DNA of 5,207 nt from Flavobacteriaceae bacterium (GTDB lineage Bacteria; Bacteroidota; Bacteroidia; Flavobacteriales; Flavobacteriaceae), in contig JAIEMH010000361.1 of NCBI GenBank assembly GCA_019752245.1, forward strand, positions 1-5,207. Direction: 5' to 3'. The position numbers were made by a program, and so were the translations under genes. The notes beneath the pieces are model-generated. The model did no database searches and was not told the origin of the DNA. It saw nothing but the letters and a program-made list of their open reading frames with translations. The stretch's first letter is position 1; each line of letters starts with the position of its first letter. This document shows, piece after piece, positions 3,794 to 5,207 of the stretch.

Positions 3794-5207
3794 TTAGTTA
3801 AGCATTTTTTCTAAATCTTTCATAGCATCCTGACGTTTTTGGTCTAGTGCTTTAATATCTGCGATTAGCGTTTGGGGTTTTTCATAAACCACTTCATCAT
3901 ATACAATTTCCTTATAACGGTTGATGCTCAAATCATAGTCGTTTGCTACAATTTCTGATTTAGGTATTAGGAAGGATTTTTGTGTACGGTCTTTAAAGTT
4001 GTCCGTTGTCGGTTGTTGGTTGACGGTTTTCCAGTCGTTCAGGATGAAAGGAATATCGCATTTACCTGTCACTTCTTTTGCGGCATCCATTGGGTTTGCA
4101 AAACAAGCTTCTAGTTGTTCTTCTGAAATAGTTGGATTTCGTTTGTCGTCTAGGCTAAAACCATCGGCTTGCATATCGTAAAACCAAACGTTATCTGTAC
4201 CACCAGAATTGGTTTTGGTAAACAATAAAATAGCGGTGCTTACTCCAGCATAAGGTTTAAATACACCACTTGGCATCGAAATAACTGCTTGTAATTGTTG
4301 GTTTTCTACCAATTCTTTACGGATGTTTTTGTGTGCTCCAGAACTTCCAAACAAAACGCCATCGGGTACAATTACAGCTGCACGTCCGCCAAGTTTTAGC
4401 ATTCTTAAAATTAAGGCTAAAAACAGTAATTCAGTTTTTTTGGTTTTGGTTACTTGCAGTAAACTGCTTTCAACTTCATCATAATCTAAAGCACCTTTAA
4501 ATGGTGGATTGGCTAAAACCAAATTGAATTTACCGTGTATGTCGTTGCCTTCTGCTAGTGCGCTACCACCTACAAGATTTGGGTTTTCCATGCCGTGCAA
4601 TTGCAAGTTCATAGAAGCAATACGCATCATAGATGGATCAATCTCTAAACCATTAAACATGTTGGTATTAAAATGATTTCGGAATTCTTTTTCTAAAAAC
4701 CACTCCTTGTGACGGTCTTGTAAATATTGTCCTGCTGCCACCAAGAAACCTGCTGTACCCAATGATGGGTCGCAGATGGTATCTTCTTTTTTAGGTTGCA
4801 TCAGTTCTACCATCATACGGATAATATGGCGTGGTGTGCGGAATTGACCGTTGGTTCCAGCTTCGGCAATTTTGCCTAGCATGTATTCGTATAAATCGCC
4901 TTTGGTATCTCGGTTGTCAAGAGGCAATTTGTCTATTTGTTGTACTACTTTGTCCAACAACTTGGGTGTTTCAATCATAAAAGTAGCACCTTTTATGTAT
5001 TCGGAGAATTTACCGCCATCGGCACCTAGTGTTTTCATAAAGTCGAATACTGTCAAGTCGTTCAAATGGCGTTGTGGTTTACGAAACAAATCGAACATTA
5101 CTTCAGGGTCTTTGTCTTTGAAGTAACTCCAACGCAATTCTTTTTGACCTTCGCCATAAATCATCTTTTTGGTTGTTCCGCCTAGCATAGCGATTTCCTT
5201 TTCGATA
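3794..5207 (-). CDS. hsdM: Type I restriction-modification DNA methyltransferase subunit (HsdM), N-terminus outside the window
   Basis: HsdM transfers a methyl group from S-adenosylmethionine to N6 of adenine within the site chosen by HsdS and is also required in the restriction complex. The frame is open to the right edge (IEKEIA precedes the first in-window Met at 5188), so that Met is internal and the true start lies beyond 5207. Counting from that Met: the end of the N-terminal HsdM helical domain (to about 90), GQFRTPRHI (114-122), the SAM-binding motif DPSLGTAGF (140-148), GLEIDPSMMRIASMNLQLHG (180-199) and the catalytic NPPF (227-230), all intact. The C-terminus (RYKEIVYDEVVYEKPQTL, then a coiled-coil-like helix ending LEKMLN) is the part expected to contact HsdS. 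About 471 codons are visible, close to the family length of roughly 500. It is better conserved and richer in G+C than the accessory genes that follow. It appears functional, as far as the window shows. Confidence 0.97.
   Translation of the reverse strand, partial: IEKEIAMLGGTTKKMIYGEGQKELRWSYFKDKDPEVMFDLFRKPQRHLNDLTVFDFMKTLGADGGKFSEYIKGATFMIETPKLLDKVVQQIDKLPLDNRDTKGDLYEYMLGKIAEAGTNGQFRTPRHIIRMMVELMQPKKEDTICDPSLGTAGFLVAAGQYLQDRHKEWFLEKEFRNHFNTNMFNGLEIDPSMMRIASMNLQLHGMENPNLVGGSALAEGNDIHGKFNLVLANPPFKGALDYDEVESSLLQVTKTKKTELLFLALILRMLKLGGRAAVIVPDGVLFGSSGAHKNIRKELVENQQLQAVISMPSGVFKPYAGVSTAILLFTKTNSGGTDNVWFYDMQADGFSLDDKRNPTISEEQLEACFANPMDAAKEVTGKCDIPFILNDWKTVNQQPTTDNFKDRTQKSFLIPKSEIVANDYDLSINRYKEIVYDEVVYEKPQTLIADIKALDQKRQDAMKDLEKMLN

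Noticed and set aside
4851..5126. Plus-strand open frame of 91 codons opposite hsdM
   Set aside because: The opposite strand encodes conserved HsdM sequence; no independent coding signal is visible.
3794..5188. Reading hsdM as a complete gene starting at the Met at 5188
   Set aside because: The frame is open upstream to the window edge, and the sequence before and after this Met reads as continuous HsdM, so the Met is internal.

Overview
The window looks like low-GC Bacteroidota DNA, most likely from the class Flavobacteriia. It is A/T-rich, the gene starts sit behind A-rich leaders without clear Shine-Dalgarno motifs, and there is a dispersed-type repeat (reverse complement TGTCATCCTGAGC) of a kind I associate with flavobacterial genomes. 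The taxonomic call is an inference; nothing in the window proves it.

All genes lie on the minus strand, so transcription runs from right to left. In that order they are: a type I restriction-modification methyltransferase (hsdM, 5' end outside the window); a very acidic 283-aa protein of unknown function, 7 bp after hsdM; a 246-bp non-coding gap (2689-2934) made of tRNA-like fragments, two copies of a short repeat and two hairpins; a 297-aa soluble protein of unknown function; a 170-aa four-helix membrane protein joined to it by a TAATG overlap; a two-TRD specificity subunit (hsdS) 5 bp later; and the first 52 codons of another gene 10 bp after hsdS, which runs off the left edge. No hsdR is present. 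It could lie beyond either edge.

The main point of interest is that three accessory genes sit inside the R-M operon, between hsdM and hsdS. The soluble + membrane pair (297 aa + 170 aa, soluble gene first, stop/start overlap) has the layout of two-component membrane-effector anti-phage modules such as lambda RexA-RexB, or Kiwa with the gene order reversed. It is a candidate uncharacterised defence module in which hsdS expression is tied to the membrane gene. The function is inferred from architecture and location, not from a recognised domain.

Base composition supports a mosaic origin. Sampled 60-base stretches give about 45% G+C in hsdM and 40-43% in the conserved regions of hsdS, but only 25-30% in the accessory genes and in both hsdS target-recognition domains.
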